Assembly (NCBI RefSeq): GCF_900104145.1
Contig: NZ_FNLB01000006.1
Location: 331,001-395,000, forward strand
Direction of reading: 5' to 3'
DNA: 64,000 bases
Source: Pseudovibrio sp. Tun.PSC04-5.I4
Lineage (GTDB): Bacteria > Pseudomonadota > Alphaproteobacteria > Rhizobiales > Stappiaceae
Position numbers and translations under genes: made by a program. The stretch's first letter is position 1, and each line of letters begins with the position of its first letter. Positions 1 to 9,231 of this stretch are shown here, in pieces. Under the pieces are notes generated by a model. The model was given only the letters and a program-made list of their open reading frames with translations. It made no database searches and was not told where the DNA came from.

Positions 1-2284
1 TGAAGACCAACACACCAGCAATTGCGGCGAGTAATCCTAGGATCCACGCAGAGGAAGACGCCGGATGCCGCGCAAAAGTGCCAATCTGGTAGGCCAGAGA
101 TGCACCGGAATAAGCGAGAAGCGTCGTCCAACCCGCAGCAAACAGAGCCCAGTTACGACCAACCTCACGCCAGATGGTGGCAAGTGCAGCAGAACAAGGA
201 ATGTAGAGAAGGACAGCGATCATGTAGGCAAAGGCACCAATTTTTCCGTCAAACCGGGCAGCAAGAGCGGTAAACAGGTCAACTTCAACTTCCTGTTCAA
301 CGGCAGCAGCTTCTACGCTGGATGTGTCGCCGATGTCGATACCAAGCGGATCAAGCAATTGAGAGCCGAGATCGACAATACTGCTGGTAAACCCATCAAT
401 TGCATCTTTTGCGGTTTCCAATGGAGCCGGAACACCACCTTCATCATCCGTGTTTACATAAAGCGTCTGTAGTGTGCCAACCACAGCTTCCTTCGCAAAA
501 ATACCGGTGACAAGTCCAACGGTCGCTGGCCAGTCATCTTGTGTTAGGCCCATAGGAGCGAAGATTGGTGTGACCTGCTTGGAAACAACAGCCAGAACGG
601 AATTACCGTTGGCCTCATTCCCAAAGTTTCCTTCAAAATCGACAGAATTGAGAACAGTCAGAACTGCAACAACCGTCACGATGATCTTGCCTGCACCAAA
701 CAAGAAGATCTTCAAGCGGGTCCAGACCAGCTTCATCACCTGTGCCATCTTTGGCATCTGATAGGTTGGCAGCTCAATCGCCAGACTGGTGGATTGTCCC
801 TTGTAGAAGGAGTTGGACAGCGCCCAACCCGTAAAGATCGCCACGCCCACACCCAGCAGGTACAGCGCAAACACGATGTTCTGGCCATTGACCGGGAAGA
901 ATGCCGCCGCAAACAAAGCGTAAACCGGCAGGCGAGCCCCACAGGACATAAACGGCGCCATCATGGATGTTACAACGCGCTCCCGTTCTGTTTCCAGCGT
1001 ACGGGTTGCGATAACGGCAGGGACTGTACACCCAAAGCCCAGAATAAGCGGCAGGAATGCGCGGCCCGGCAACCCGATACGGCGCATCAATCCATCAGCC
1101 ACCACAGCAGCGCGGGCCATATAACCGCTTTGCTCAAGGAAGATCTGACAGAGGAACAGCAAGCCAACGATTGGCGCAAACGTGCCAACGGTCTGCAAAC
1201 CACCACCAACAGCGGTGATCAGCATGTCTAAAGCGCCGCCTTCAAGCCCAACTGCATAAAGCAGGCTCAAGGGGGCCTGAATAAACAGGGCATCACCTAA
1301 ACCGTCAAACAGGTCAATGAAGTAGGAGGAAACGTTGATCGCAATGAAAAACATTGCGTACATGGCACCAAGGAAGACAAACGGACCAGCCAACTTGGAA
1401 AGCACGTACCGGTCGATCTTATCGGAGAAGTTCCGTACGTTTTCCGGTTCAGGCAATTCCATCAGTTGTGCAAGAGAATAAGCTCGGTTGAAGTAGCTTG
1501 TCGCCATCACAAGTTCAGTTGGATCTTGGAGGCGTTCAGCACATTCATCAGAGATAAGTCTTGCTTTACTCAAAACCTCATCAGGCACCATAGCGCGTGC
1601 CAGCTTATCGCCTTCCATCAAACGATGAGCAAGTGGCAAAGCCTGAAATTCCAACTCAGGAGCAAACGCTGCAATTTCCTGTGCCAATGCGCGGACAGGT
1701 TTGATCAGATCAAACGGATCGGTCAGCAAACGGGAAGGGGAGTAAGGTTCGCGAACTGCTGTTGAAAGCTCGTCACGTAAGCCAGCAAGTGAATGCGCAT
1801 CGTGAACGGATGTTGCGATAACAGGTATTGCCAGAGCCGCTGAAAGATGATCAGCCGCTGCCTGAAGCACACCTGCTGGCCAAAGATCAGCCTTGGTCAT
1901 AATGGCGACGACAGGAATATCAAAAGCCAGGGCTTGCAACAAAATGGCAAGCGAACGTTCCAGCGCGATAGGATCAAGCACCACGGCAAGAGCCGCTGGG
2001 CGATCATTCAACAGCGCTTGGCGGGTAATACGCTCATCAATTCGGTCATCTTCAGGAGAAGAGAGCGTCGCTACGCCGGGAAGGTCGAGCAGCGCCAGCG
2101 CACCGTTTTGTGTTTCACAAATGCCGGTTTTTCGATCAACAGTCACGCCCGGCCAGTTGCCGATAACCTGACTGCGGCCTGTCAACTTGTTGAACAGGCT
2201 GGATTTGCCAGAGTTTGCTGTTCCCAGAAGATGGACCTGAGGTTTGTTACCACCGCAACAAGAACTGTTCCCGTGGCAACTCAT
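1..2284 (-). CDS. feoB: Ferrous iron transporter FeoB (3' end cut by window edge)
   Basis: FeoB imports Fe(II) across the inner membrane: an N-terminal G domain is followed by a polytopic channel. About 761 codons are visible and the frame is still open at base 1, so only a short C-terminus is missing. The G1 motif GTANSGKS is at residues 21-28, G3 DLPG at 67-70, and the membrane part shows the GCTVPA and SCGARLP core segments. Two oddities are visible. The N-terminus begins MSCHGNSSCCGG, a Cys/His cluster ahead of the G domain, and the G4 position reads TKAD (130-133) where the family usually has N-x-x-D. The start ATG overlaps the feoA stop by ATGA, so the two are translationally coupled. 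Confidence 0.95.
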   Translation of the reverse strand, partial: MSCHGNSSCCGGNKPQVHLLGTANSGKSSLFNKLTGRSQVIGNWPGVTVDRKTGICETQNGALALLDLPGVATLSSPEDDRIDERITRQALLNDRPAALAVVLDPIALERSLAILLQALAFDIPVVAIMTKADLWPAGVLQAAADHLSAALAIPVIATSVHDAHSLAGLRDELSTAVREPYSPSRLLTDPFDLIKPVRALAQEIAAFAPELEFQALPLAHRLMEGDKLARAMVPDEVLSKARLISDECAERLQDPTELVMATSYFNRAYSLAQLMELPEPENVRNFSDKIDRYVLSKLAGPFVFLGAMYAMFFIAINVSSYFIDLFDGLGDALFIQAPLSLLYAVGLEGGALDMLITAVGGGLQTVGTFAPIVGLLFLCQIFLEQSGYMARAAVVADGLMRRIGLPGRAFLPLILGFGCTVPAVIATRTLETERERVVTSMMAPFMSCGARLPVYALFAAAFFPVNGQNIVFALYLLGVGVAIFTGWALSNSFYKGQSTSLAIELPTYQMPKMAQVMKLVWTRLKIFLFGAGKIIVTVVAVLTVLNSVDFEGNFGNEANGNSVLAVVSKQVTPIFAPMGLTQDDWPATVGLVTGIFAKEAVVGTLQTLYVNTDDEGGVPAPLETAKDAIDGFTSSIVDLGSQLLDPLGIDIGDTSSVEAAAVEQEVEVDLFTALAARFDGKIGAFAYMIAVLLYIPCSAALATIWREVGRNWALFAAGWTTLLAYSGASLAYQIGTFARHPASSSAWILGLLAAIAGVLVF

Positions 2285-2601
2285 TGACTGACCTCTTCAA
2301 CCAAAATGGTATTGGCGAGATCAACGCCGATGGCAACACGTTGCGAGCCAATGGAGAGGATGCGCGCTCGCGTGCCGCTGCCTTCAAACACAGAAATGTG
2401 CCGGTCACTGGTCAGGCCAAGAGATCTCAGCTTAAGTGCCTCTGAACGCGTATGGCCAAGGCGGATAACTTTCAGCTCCACACCCGAACGGGCGTCAGTC
2501 AACTTCACGGCTTCAGCAGGCGGAACGAATGTATCGCGGAAGGGCGCGAACACTTCTTTATGGGGTGCTTGCTCGAATGTTTCTCTGGCTAGCAAAGACA
2601 T
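2281..2601 (-). CDS. feoA: FeoA-type SH3 domain protein
   Basis: Small cytoplasmic partner of FeoB, 106 residues from the ATG at 2601, which has GGAG six bases upstream; a TTG 12 bases earlier is less likely. The core matches FeoA: a hydrophobic strand VKVIRLG-like start, the LGLTSDRHISVF turn and a C-terminal RVAIGVDLANTILVE segment. It is slightly longer than the usual 75-85 residues because of an N-terminal extension. It overlaps feoB by four bases and forms the feoAB operon. An FNR/FixK-type box lies 61 bases upstream. Confidence 0.9.
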   Translation of the reverse strand: MSLLARETFEQAPHKEVFAPFRDTFVPPAEAVKLTDARSGVELKVIRLGHTRSEALKLRSLGLTSDRHISVFEGSGTRARILSIGSQRVAIGVDLANTILVEEVSQ

Positions 2602-2661
2602 CAACGTCTCCAAAAATCTTATTTCTTGAAGACAATAAACTGCGATTGCGAATGACTTGCA

Positions 2662-2675
2662 TTGACGACAATCAA
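2662..2675 (-). promoter_or_regulatory. FNR/FixK-type box upstream of feoAB
   Basis: On the minus strand this reads TTGATTGTCGTCAA, matching the FNR/FixK consensus TTGAT-N4-(A/G)TCAA at every fixed position. Its centre is about 43 bases from a start site placed downstream of a TATTGT -10-like hexamer at 2632-2637, close to class II activator spacing. Oxygen control of feoAB is well known in other proteobacteria. Binding here is inferred. Confidence 0.6.
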
Positions 2676-2743
2676 TTTTGCGAATGTTTTAGATGGCGCG
2701 AATTTCACGCTATCACATTGTAATGATTATAATAAATGGAATA

Positions 2744-4324
2744 TCAGATCGTCAGAAATAGCCCTGCAACGCTACAGGCTTGTTCTAAAACAGCTTCTTT
2801 GGATTTGCGAGTATCAAGCCTGTGCCACGTAATAGCCCCTAGATCGTAAGATTGCTGCTCCTTCACCACATTGGAATCTGCATCCGATGCGTCGCCGTGT
2901 CGCGTTTCAACCCGGTTGATAAGTGTCTCGACGTCAGCTTCCAGCCAAATTCCGCAGAACTCTGCCGAGGTGTCAGCAGCAAGTTGCTCCATTGAGGTGC
3001 GTTCCTCTGGTTTGCCATAGACCCCATCGATGATGACGGAATGTCCAGCCGCAAGCGCTTTCTCTGCACGCAGTAACAATTCCGCATAAACCTTTGCGGA
3101 GAATTCCTGCGTATAGGTATCCTTGCTCGCCTTTTCCGTTTCCCCGATCTCCAGCATTTCCTTGCGTATGATATCAGTGCGCAAATGGATGGCCCCCGGC
3201 ATACGGCCCAGCAAAGGCGCAAGCCCCTGCGCAAGTGTTGTTTTGCCTGTGCCCGATAATCCAGCAACCACACATAAAACAGGGGCGGCCGGCTCAAGGG
3301 ATCGGCGGCAAATTTGGAAATACGCCTGCGCCTGACGTTCTGTTTTATGCCGTGTTTCACCGTCCTGATGCAGGGAGGAGGCTGCTGCGATCTTGGCGCG
3401 GATAGCAGCACGCATCATCAGGTAGAAACGCAGGACACGGATATCCTCAAGGTGCTTGGGTTGGTGCGCAAGCCGTAGATAAGTATTCAGGACAATGTTT
3501 GCGGCAACAGGCTCGTCTCGCTCGCAAAGATCCAAAAGCAGGAAGGCGAGGTCATACAGAACATCACCCGTTGCAATGGCATCATCAAATTCCACCGCAT
3601 CAAACAAAAGTGGTTTGTCATCATACAGAACGATGTTGGAAAGATGCGCATCGCCATGGTTCAGGCGAACAAGCCCCAACTCGCCACGGTTTTGTATCAT
3701 GGGTTCGATAAACTGATGTTCTTTACGGGCCGCTGCATCCAGCCCCAGAACCTGCTCAACCGGGAAAAATTGTGGAAATTCCTGAAAGGCGTCCAGATTC
3801 TGATCCATATACGTCGCAAGGTCATCAATCCATGGCTGCGCTTCTCGCCGTGTTGTGTGGCTGTGCGCATCAACCATCAGCTTTGCCAGATCAACAGCCA
3901 GCTCAGGGTTAATGCCTTGCTCCTCTGCAACACGATCAAGCCCCAGATGTTCGTTGAAGCGGTTCATATGAACAACCCACTCCACCACATCACCATGGCC
4001 GGCGAGGTCTAAAGTACCGTCTGACTCCAATGTAATCGGCAAAGTGCTGCGGTAAATCTGCGGGGCATACTGGTTGTTGAGACGGATCTCCGCTTCACAG
4101 GCGATCCTGCGCTTTGCCAGAGTGGAGTAATCAAGGAATGGGAATTTCACATCCCGCTTCATCTTGTAGGCGTCGTTGCCCACCAAAAATGCAATGTTTG
4201 CATGCGTATCGATGCGTTTGACCTCTTGGCCACGGTGGGCCTTGGATGAGGAAAAAAAAGCAATGATATCGCTTTGGGTGAGAGTGTCAGCATCAAAACT
4301 GTCAGCGGTCATAAGTCCATCCAT
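2744..4324 (-). CDS. APH-like kinase fused to P-loop NTPase
   Basis: 526 residues with two parts. The N-terminal half is aminoglycoside-phosphotransferase-like, with HGDAH at residues 223-227 (catalytic Asp) and FDAVEFDD at 241-248 (metal Asp region). The C-terminal half is a P-loop kinase/ATPase with GLSGTGKTT at about 355-363. This architecture is widespread in Proteobacteria, usually annotated as a bifunctional APH/ATP-binding protein of unknown substrate; a role in drug resistance should not be assumed from the name. An in-frame ATG at 4312 is an alternative start and neither has a strong ribosome site. It lies upstream of feoA on the same strand, separated by the FNR-box region. Confidence 0.85.
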   Translation of the reverse strand: MDGLMTADSFDADTLTQSDIIAFFSSSKAHRGQEVKRIDTHANIAFLVGNDAYKMKRDVKFPFLDYSTLAKRRIACEAEIRLNNQYAPQIYRSTLPITLESDGTLDLAGHGDVVEWVVHMNRFNEHLGLDRVAEEQGINPELAVDLAKLMVDAHSHTTRREAQPWIDDLATYMDQNLDAFQEFPQFFPVEQVLGLDAAARKEHQFIEPMIQNRGELGLVRLNHGDAHLSNIVLYDDKPLLFDAVEFDDAIATGDVLYDLAFLLLDLCERDEPVAANIVLNTYLRLAHQPKHLEDIRVLRFYLMMRAAIRAKIAAASSLHQDGETRHKTERQAQAYFQICRRSLEPAAPVLCVVAGLSGTGKTTLAQGLAPLLGRMPGAIHLRTDIIRKEMLEIGETEKASKDTYTQEFSAKVYAELLLRAEKALAAGHSVIIDGVYGKPEERTSMEQLAADTSAEFCGIWLEADVETLINRVETRHGDASDADSNVVKEQQSYDLGAITWHRLDTRKSKEAVLEQACSVAGLFLTI

Positions 4325-4588
4325 CGAAACTGCGCAAACCTATGAGTGTTGTGCACCCTCCGGTTTAAATTGCCAATCTAGCAATCGGACCTATGAGGTC
4401 TCACCACAGTGGAAGGAGGGGGAGATGCCCGCCTAAAAGAGGTCATTTTGTCATCAGACCCAACGCAAAATCATGGTGTTTTACAAAGTTCATTCCAACT
4501 GGGAATAACGACAGGAAATACTGCATATTTTCACGTAGGCATAAACCGCGTAGGGTCTGCTGGTTATAAGCCCAAACTGGAGTGTGGG

Positions 4589-6262
4589 ATGAGCCAGACA
4601 AAACGGACCGGCGGTCAGTTAATCGTAGATGCGCTTGAAGATCAGGGCGCTGAGCGTGTCTTCTGTGTGCCCGGTGAGAGTTATCTCGCTGTTCTGGACG
4701 CATTGTATGATGCCTCCATTCCAATCACGCTCTGCCGTCAGGAAGGCGGCGCTGCTATGATGGCGGATGCTTGGGGCAAAATGACCGGTAAGCCGGGTAT
4801 CTGCATGGTCACACGCGGACCGGGCGCAACCAACGCCTCCGCTGGCGTTCATGTGGCGCAGCAAGATTCCACACCGATGATCCTGTTTGTAGGCCAGATC
4901 GCCCGTGACATGCGCGAGCGGGACGCTTTTCAGGAAGTGAACTACCGCCAGATGTTTGGCAGCATTGCCAAATGGGTTGCTGAGATTGATCAGCCGGACC
5001 GTATTCCGGAAATGATCTCTCGTGCCTACCATGTGGCAACATCAGGCCGTCCGGGTCCTGTGGTTCTGGCCCTGCCAGAAGATATGCTGATTGAAATGGC
5101 AGAGGCACAACGTATTCCTGCTATGCGCCAGATTGAAACTTATCCGTCTGATCATCAGATGGAAGAGTTCAAAGGCCTGCTGGAAGAAGCTGAGCGCCCG
5201 TTTTTCATCCTCGGTGGCTCTCGTTGGTCAGAAGAAACCTGCGACACCTTCAAAGCCTTCGCCGAAAAGTATGACCTGCCAGTTGGCGTGTCCTTCCGTC
5301 GCCAAATGCTCTTTGATAACGGCCATGCGTGCTACGCTGGTGATGTTGGCATCGGCATCAATCCAAAGCTCAAAGCCCGTGTTGAGAATTCTGACCTGAT
5401 AATCCTGCTGGGTGACATTCTCTCGGAAATGCCAAGCCAGTCCTACACCATGCTGGATATTCCTGTACCAAAACAGCGGATTGTTCACGTGCATCCGGGT
5501 TCTGAAGAGCTGGGCCGCATGTACCTGCCAACGCTGGGCATCAATGCAAGCCCGGTTGGGTTCTGTGAAGCACTGTCCAAACTAGACCTGAAAACTCAGG
5601 CGGGCTGGAAAGCCGATACGGAAACAGCGCACACAGATTACATGGCATGGTCTGGGGCTCGCCCAACGGTTGCGGGTGATCTTCAAATGGCTGAAGTGAT
5701 GGAGTGGATCGAGACCAACGTTGATGACACTGCTATCTTCACCAACGGCGCTGGCAATTATGCCACATGGGTGCATCGCTTCCACCGCTTCCGCAAGTAC
5801 AACACCCAGCTCGCCCCAACATGTGGCTCCATGGGCTACGGCCTGCCAGCTGCTGTGGCTGCCAAACTCAAGTTCCCAGAGCGGCAGGTGATCTGTTTTG
5901 CGGGGGATGGCTGTTTGCAGATGACCATTCAGGAGCTGGGAACAGCTGCGCAGGAAGGGGCAAACATTATTGTTGTTGTGGTTGATAACGGCATCTACGG
6001 CACAATCCGTATGCATCAGGAACGGGAATATCCGGGCCGCGTCAGCGCAACCACGCTGCAAAACCCGAATTTTGCGGATCTCGCCAAAGCCTATGGCTTC
6101 CATACGAATACAGTGAAAAAAGCTGATGAGTTTGGTCCGGCCTTCGAAGCTGCAAAAGCCAGCGGAAAACCGGCTCTGTTGCATCTACATCTGGATCCAG
6201 AAGCAATCACACCGATCCGCTCATTGAGCGAAATCCGTGAAGCCTCGATGGCTTCCAGCTGA
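4589..6262 (+). CDS. ThDP-dependent enzyme, acetolactate synthase-like
   Basis: 557 residues of the acetohydroxyacid synthase/benzoylformate decarboxylase fold. The catalytic glutamate motif RQEGGAA is at residues 50-56 (E52), followed by a central nucleotide-binding domain and a C-terminal ThDP motif starting GDG and ending in VVDNG. I chose the ATG at 4589, which has GGAG six bases upstream and begins at the usual N-terminus; the open frame extends 60 codons further upstream from a GTG with no family similarity. No small regulatory subunit gene is adjacent, so a role as the biosynthetic IlvB is not supported. The substrate is unknown: acetolactate-type or another 2-keto acid decarboxylation. 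Confidence 0.85.
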   Translation: MSQTKRTGGQLIVDALEDQGAERVFCVPGESYLAVLDALYDASIPITLCRQEGGAAMMADAWGKMTGKPGICMVTRGPGATNASAGVHVAQQDSTPMILFVGQIARDMRERDAFQEVNYRQMFGSIAKWVAEIDQPDRIPEMISRAYHVATSGRPGPVVLALPEDMLIEMAEAQRIPAMRQIETYPSDHQMEEFKGLLEEAERPFFILGGSRWSEETCDTFKAFAEKYDLPVGVSFRRQMLFDNGHACYAGDVGIGINPKLKARVENSDLIILLGDILSEMPSQSYTMLDIPVPKQRIVHVHPGSEELGRMYLPTLGINASPVGFCEALSKLDLKTQAGWKADTETAHTDYMAWSGARPTVAGDLQMAEVMEWIETNVDDTAIFTNGAGNYATWVHRFHRFRKYNTQLAPTCGSMGYGLPAAVAAKLKFPERQVICFAGDGCLQMTIQELGTAAQEGANIIVVVVDNGIYGTIRMHQEREYPGRVSATTLQNPNFADLAKAYGFHTNTVKKADEFGPAFEAAKASGKPALLHLHLDPEAITPIRSLSEIREASMASS

Positions 6263-6267
6263 TAAAG

Positions 6268-6301
6268 AATGCATTGTATTTGCTATAAAATACAATGCAT
6301 T
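6268..6301. terminator. Bidirectional terminator between convergent genes
   Basis: A perfect 14-base inverted repeat, AATGCATTGTATTT and its complement, with a six-base loop at 6282-6287. It sits six bases after the ThDP enzyme stop and abuts the stop of the convergent acetyltransferase gene. The arms are AT-rich and supply the T-tract in both directions. Confidence 0.75.
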
Positions 6302-9019
6302 TTAGCTCACCGCCTCTCTGTCCAGTGCCGTTACATCTAGCACAACATCTGCCAATGCATCGTCGTCTGGGGAGCGTTTGACGCGGAACCCGAGGCTGCG
6401 GCACATATCCAGCATGGTTGTGTTTTCTCGCAGAACTTCACCCTTAATCCACTGAATACCATCCACTTTTGCGTAGCGAATGATGAGTTTCATCAGGATC
6501 CAGCCAAGGCCGATACCCTTCAGGTTAGACTGAACCATAACGGCATACTCGCCCTCGGTATGGTCCGGGTTGGCATGCAAGCGGACAACGCCAAGGATCT
6601 CGCCATTTTCAGGATCAATTGCCGCAAACGCCATCGCCCGCGCATAATCCAGCTGCACAAGACGAGCAAGGAACGTATGTGAAAACTCTTTGACTGGTGC
6701 AAAGAATCGCAGGCGCAAATCCTCGATGGAAACCTTCTCAAAAAACTTACGCAAGGTGCCTTGATCTTCAGGCCGGATTGGCCGGATCAAAACCGTTTTC
6801 CCGTCTTTCAGTTTATGAGTGTGTTCCCACTCAATAGGGTAGGGGACGATTGAGAGACGCGAGGCACCTTGGCGCCCGGGCCGTTTTTCTGGCGGGCTAA
6901 TTGCAACCCGTGCATCCAGCACAACAATGCCTTTCTCATCTGCAACAACAGGATTGAGATCAAGCTCACGTACCTCTGGAAAATCAACAGCGATCTGCGA
7001 GAGCTTCACAAGCAAATGCTCCACCGCAGAGATATCGGCGGAAGGGCGATTACGGAACCCTTTGAGAAGTTTGGAAGTGCTGGTCCGGGAAACCATCGCT
7101 CTGGCAAGGTTCAGATCGATGGGGACAAGATCAATAGCGCGGTCACCAACAACCTCAACAGAAGTACCTCCTTTCCCAAACACCACAACCGGGCCGAAGA
7201 CAGGATCATCAGCAAGACCGGCATAGGTTTCTAATCCAAACCGGCGGGAAACCATGGGTTGGATTTCAACACCAGTAATGGCGGCATTCGGGTAAGATTG
7301 GGTCACGTTCTTGAGCATCTTCTCGAAAGTCGCTCGCACGCCTTCCACACTATCAACACCCAGATGCACACCGCCTACGTCGGATTTGAAGGTGAGGTCC
7401 GGGCTGCTCAGTTTCAAAACCAATTGGGCGTGTTTTTTGAAAAGATAGGTTGCGACCCGTGCCGCTTCATCAACGGTTTTGACCAGATGCAGCTCAACCT
7501 GATTGATCAAGTAGGCTTGTAATAAATCTCTGGTTTGTAACGGCGTGAGCCATTTCTGGCCTTCAGCCAAAGCACTGCGGATCGTCTCTTTCGCAAGGCG
7601 AAGGTTTGGTTTGTAATCACTTGGCAAACTGTCTGGAACGGCTGATAATTGATCCCTTGCTTCCTTGTAGCGAACAAGATGCATGAAGGATCGGATGGAG
7701 CCGGAGGGACTCGGATAGCAAGGCACACGCGCTTCATCAAGGAAGTGACGTGGGGTGTTAGAGCCACCCGCTAACGTTGCAATAAACGCCTGATGTTTGC
7801 CAAGCCGTTTACGGTCATCTTTTGCTGCATCCGCGATGGCTTTCGCTACCTCGGCAAAATCCACAAAGGCTGTTGGAGCTGCAATAGCAAGCACGCCGTC
7901 AGAATTAGGGTCTCTCAGCAGCGCATCAATTCCCTCTTTAAACTCCTCAGGGCTCGCCGATTCCGAAAGCACAAGAGGGTTGTCTGCAACTGCATCAGTC
8001 CGCGTGAGCTTACCCAGCTTTGCTTTGGTCTCATCACTGATAGGTGCAAGCCTGCCACCAACTTTTGTCAATCTATCGGCGGCAAGAGTTGCAAGACTGC
8101 GCCCATTTGCGATGATGGAAAGACGACGACCGGCGGATGGAGCAACGCGTGTAATAGTTTCCGCGGCTTCAAACATCTCGTCCAGATCATAAACACGAAG
8201 CACACCCGCGCGTTGCAAGGCAGCATCATAGACGGAATCACGTGTGGCCAATCGGCTGGAGTGCGTTGTGCCCGATATATGCTGGTCACGACTCGACCCG
8301 CTACGGATGACGATGACTGGCTTGGTTCGGGCAGCAGCACGAGCAGCAGAGAGAAATTTGCGCGGGTTCGCAATTGTCTCAAGATGCACAAGGATCGCTT
8401 TGGTTTTGTAATCCTGCGCGTACCAGTCCAACAAATCTGAAACATCCACATCCAAACGGCGGCCAAGGGAAACAACACCGGAAAAGCCGATGGAATTGGC
8501 TTTCGCCCATGACAATGTGGTGTTGAAAATGGTGCCAGAACGCGAGATCAACGCCAGCTCACCCTTCAACGCCTGCTCTTGAGTGAGCAGGGTGGAGAGT
8601 TTCGAATGTGGGGACGCGATGCCGAGACTTCCCGGCCCGAGAATGCGGATATTGAAAGGATGAGCCGCTTTTAACAGGGCATCGAGATGTTCATCACGCC
8701 AGCTGTCAAAACCACTTGCAGGTATAACGACGGCCCGCGTGCCTTGTTCGCCCAGTTGCCGGATCACATCTGGTGCTGTTGTGTGATCCCCAAGCAAGAT
8801 GGCCAGATCTGCCCGTCCTTCCACATCCGGGATTTTCGATAGATTTTGGAAGCCGTCGGCAGAAGTTTCAGGAAGGCCAATTAACGTTTTATGTCCCGCA
8901 AATTGGGAGGAAATCAAACTGTCAATCAGCCGCTGCAGGATCATCTCCTGCTTGCTGTTCGGGCCAACAATGGCGATGGACCGTGGAGAGGTCAATCCCT
9001 CTAAATTGCAGATCGTCAT
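6302..9019 (-). CDS. PatZ-type protein acetyltransferase (acyl-CoA synthetase-like/GNAT fusion)
   Basis: 905 residues. Order: CoA-binding Rossmann domain (about 10-130), succinyl-CoA-synthetase-like domains (130-450) with a THSS site around H253 where NDP-forming ligases carry their phosphorylated histidine, an ATP-grasp domain (about 480-700), and a C-terminal GNAT domain (about 735-895) with a KGIGLG acetyl-CoA loop. This is the architecture of Salmonella Pat/E. coli PatZ, which acetylates lysines of metabolic enzymes such as acetyl-CoA synthetase. The ATG at 9019 has GGGAA upstream. In E. coli patZ is under cAMP-CRP control, which is of interest given the CRP-type features in this window, but no CRP box was seen here. 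Confidence 0.9.
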   Translation of the reverse strand: MTICNLEGLTSPRSIAIVGPNSKQEMILQRLIDSLISSQFAGHKTLIGLPETSADGFQNLSKIPDVEGRADLAILLGDHTTAPDVIRQLGEQGTRAVVIPASGFDSWRDEHLDALLKAAHPFNIRILGPGSLGIASPHSKLSTLLTQEQALKGELALISRSGTIFNTTLSWAKANSIGFSGVVSLGRRLDVDVSDLLDWYAQDYKTKAILVHLETIANPRKFLSAARAAARTKPVIVIRSGSSRDQHISGTTHSSRLATRDSVYDAALQRAGVLRVYDLDEMFEAAETITRVAPSAGRRLSIIANGRSLATLAADRLTKVGGRLAPISDETKAKLGKLTRTDAVADNPLVLSESASPEEFKEGIDALLRDPNSDGVLAIAAPTAFVDFAEVAKAIADAAKDDRKRLGKHQAFIATLAGGSNTPRHFLDEARVPCYPSPSGSIRSFMHLVRYKEARDQLSAVPDSLPSDYKPNLRLAKETIRSALAEGQKWLTPLQTRDLLQAYLINQVELHLVKTVDEAARVATYLFKKHAQLVLKLSSPDLTFKSDVGGVHLGVDSVEGVRATFEKMLKNVTQSYPNAAITGVEIQPMVSRRFGLETYAGLADDPVFGPVVVFGKGGTSVEVVGDRAIDLVPIDLNLARAMVSRTSTSKLLKGFRNRPSADISAVEHLLVKLSQIAVDFPEVRELDLNPVVADEKGIVVLDARVAISPPEKRPGRQGASRLSIVPYPIEWEHTHKLKDGKTVLIRPIRPEDQGTLRKFFEKVSIEDLRLRFFAPVKEFSHTFLARLVQLDYARAMAFAAIDPENGEILGVVRLHANPDHTEGEYAVMVQSNLKGIGLGWILMKLIIRYAKVDGIQWIKGEVLRENTTMLDMCRSLGFRVKRSPDDDALADVVLDVTALDREAVS

Positions 9020-9200
9020 AGCGCAATTCCCGTCAAACTCTACAAACTTTTAGGGGTAGTCTGATGAGCTTTCAATTGGGCATCAGATCTCACCCGACAA
9101 ATAGCATACACAACTATAAAAGATGAGATAGGGACCCAAAATAGAAGAGAGGTGCGACAGCAAGGCAACTCCTCTCTCCATTTCATATAGGCAAGGATTT

Positions 9201-9223
9201 AGGAGACTCATGATGAGCCTCCT
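9201..9223 (-). terminator. Possible terminator of universal stress gene
   Basis: Hairpin AGGAG-A-CTCAT with its complement ATGAG-C-CTCCT nine bases beyond the stop at 9232. No T-tract follows on the minus strand, so this may be an RNA-stabilising stem rather than a Rho-independent terminator. Confidence 0.35.
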
Positions 9224-9231
9224 GAAACAGT

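Noticed and set aside
2744..4324. Aminoglycoside resistance gene
   Set aside because: The APH-like domain is fused to a P-loop domain in a widespread housekeeping-type architecture; there is no resistance context.
4325..4588. Possible TPP riboswitch upstream of the ThDP enzyme
   Set aside because: The purine-rich GGAGGGGGAGATGCC segment looked suggestive, but the conserved CTGAGA and ACCTGA-type elements are absent.
5582..6184. Minus-strand open frame of 200 codons
   Set aside because: Inside the ThDP enzyme gene on the opposite strand.
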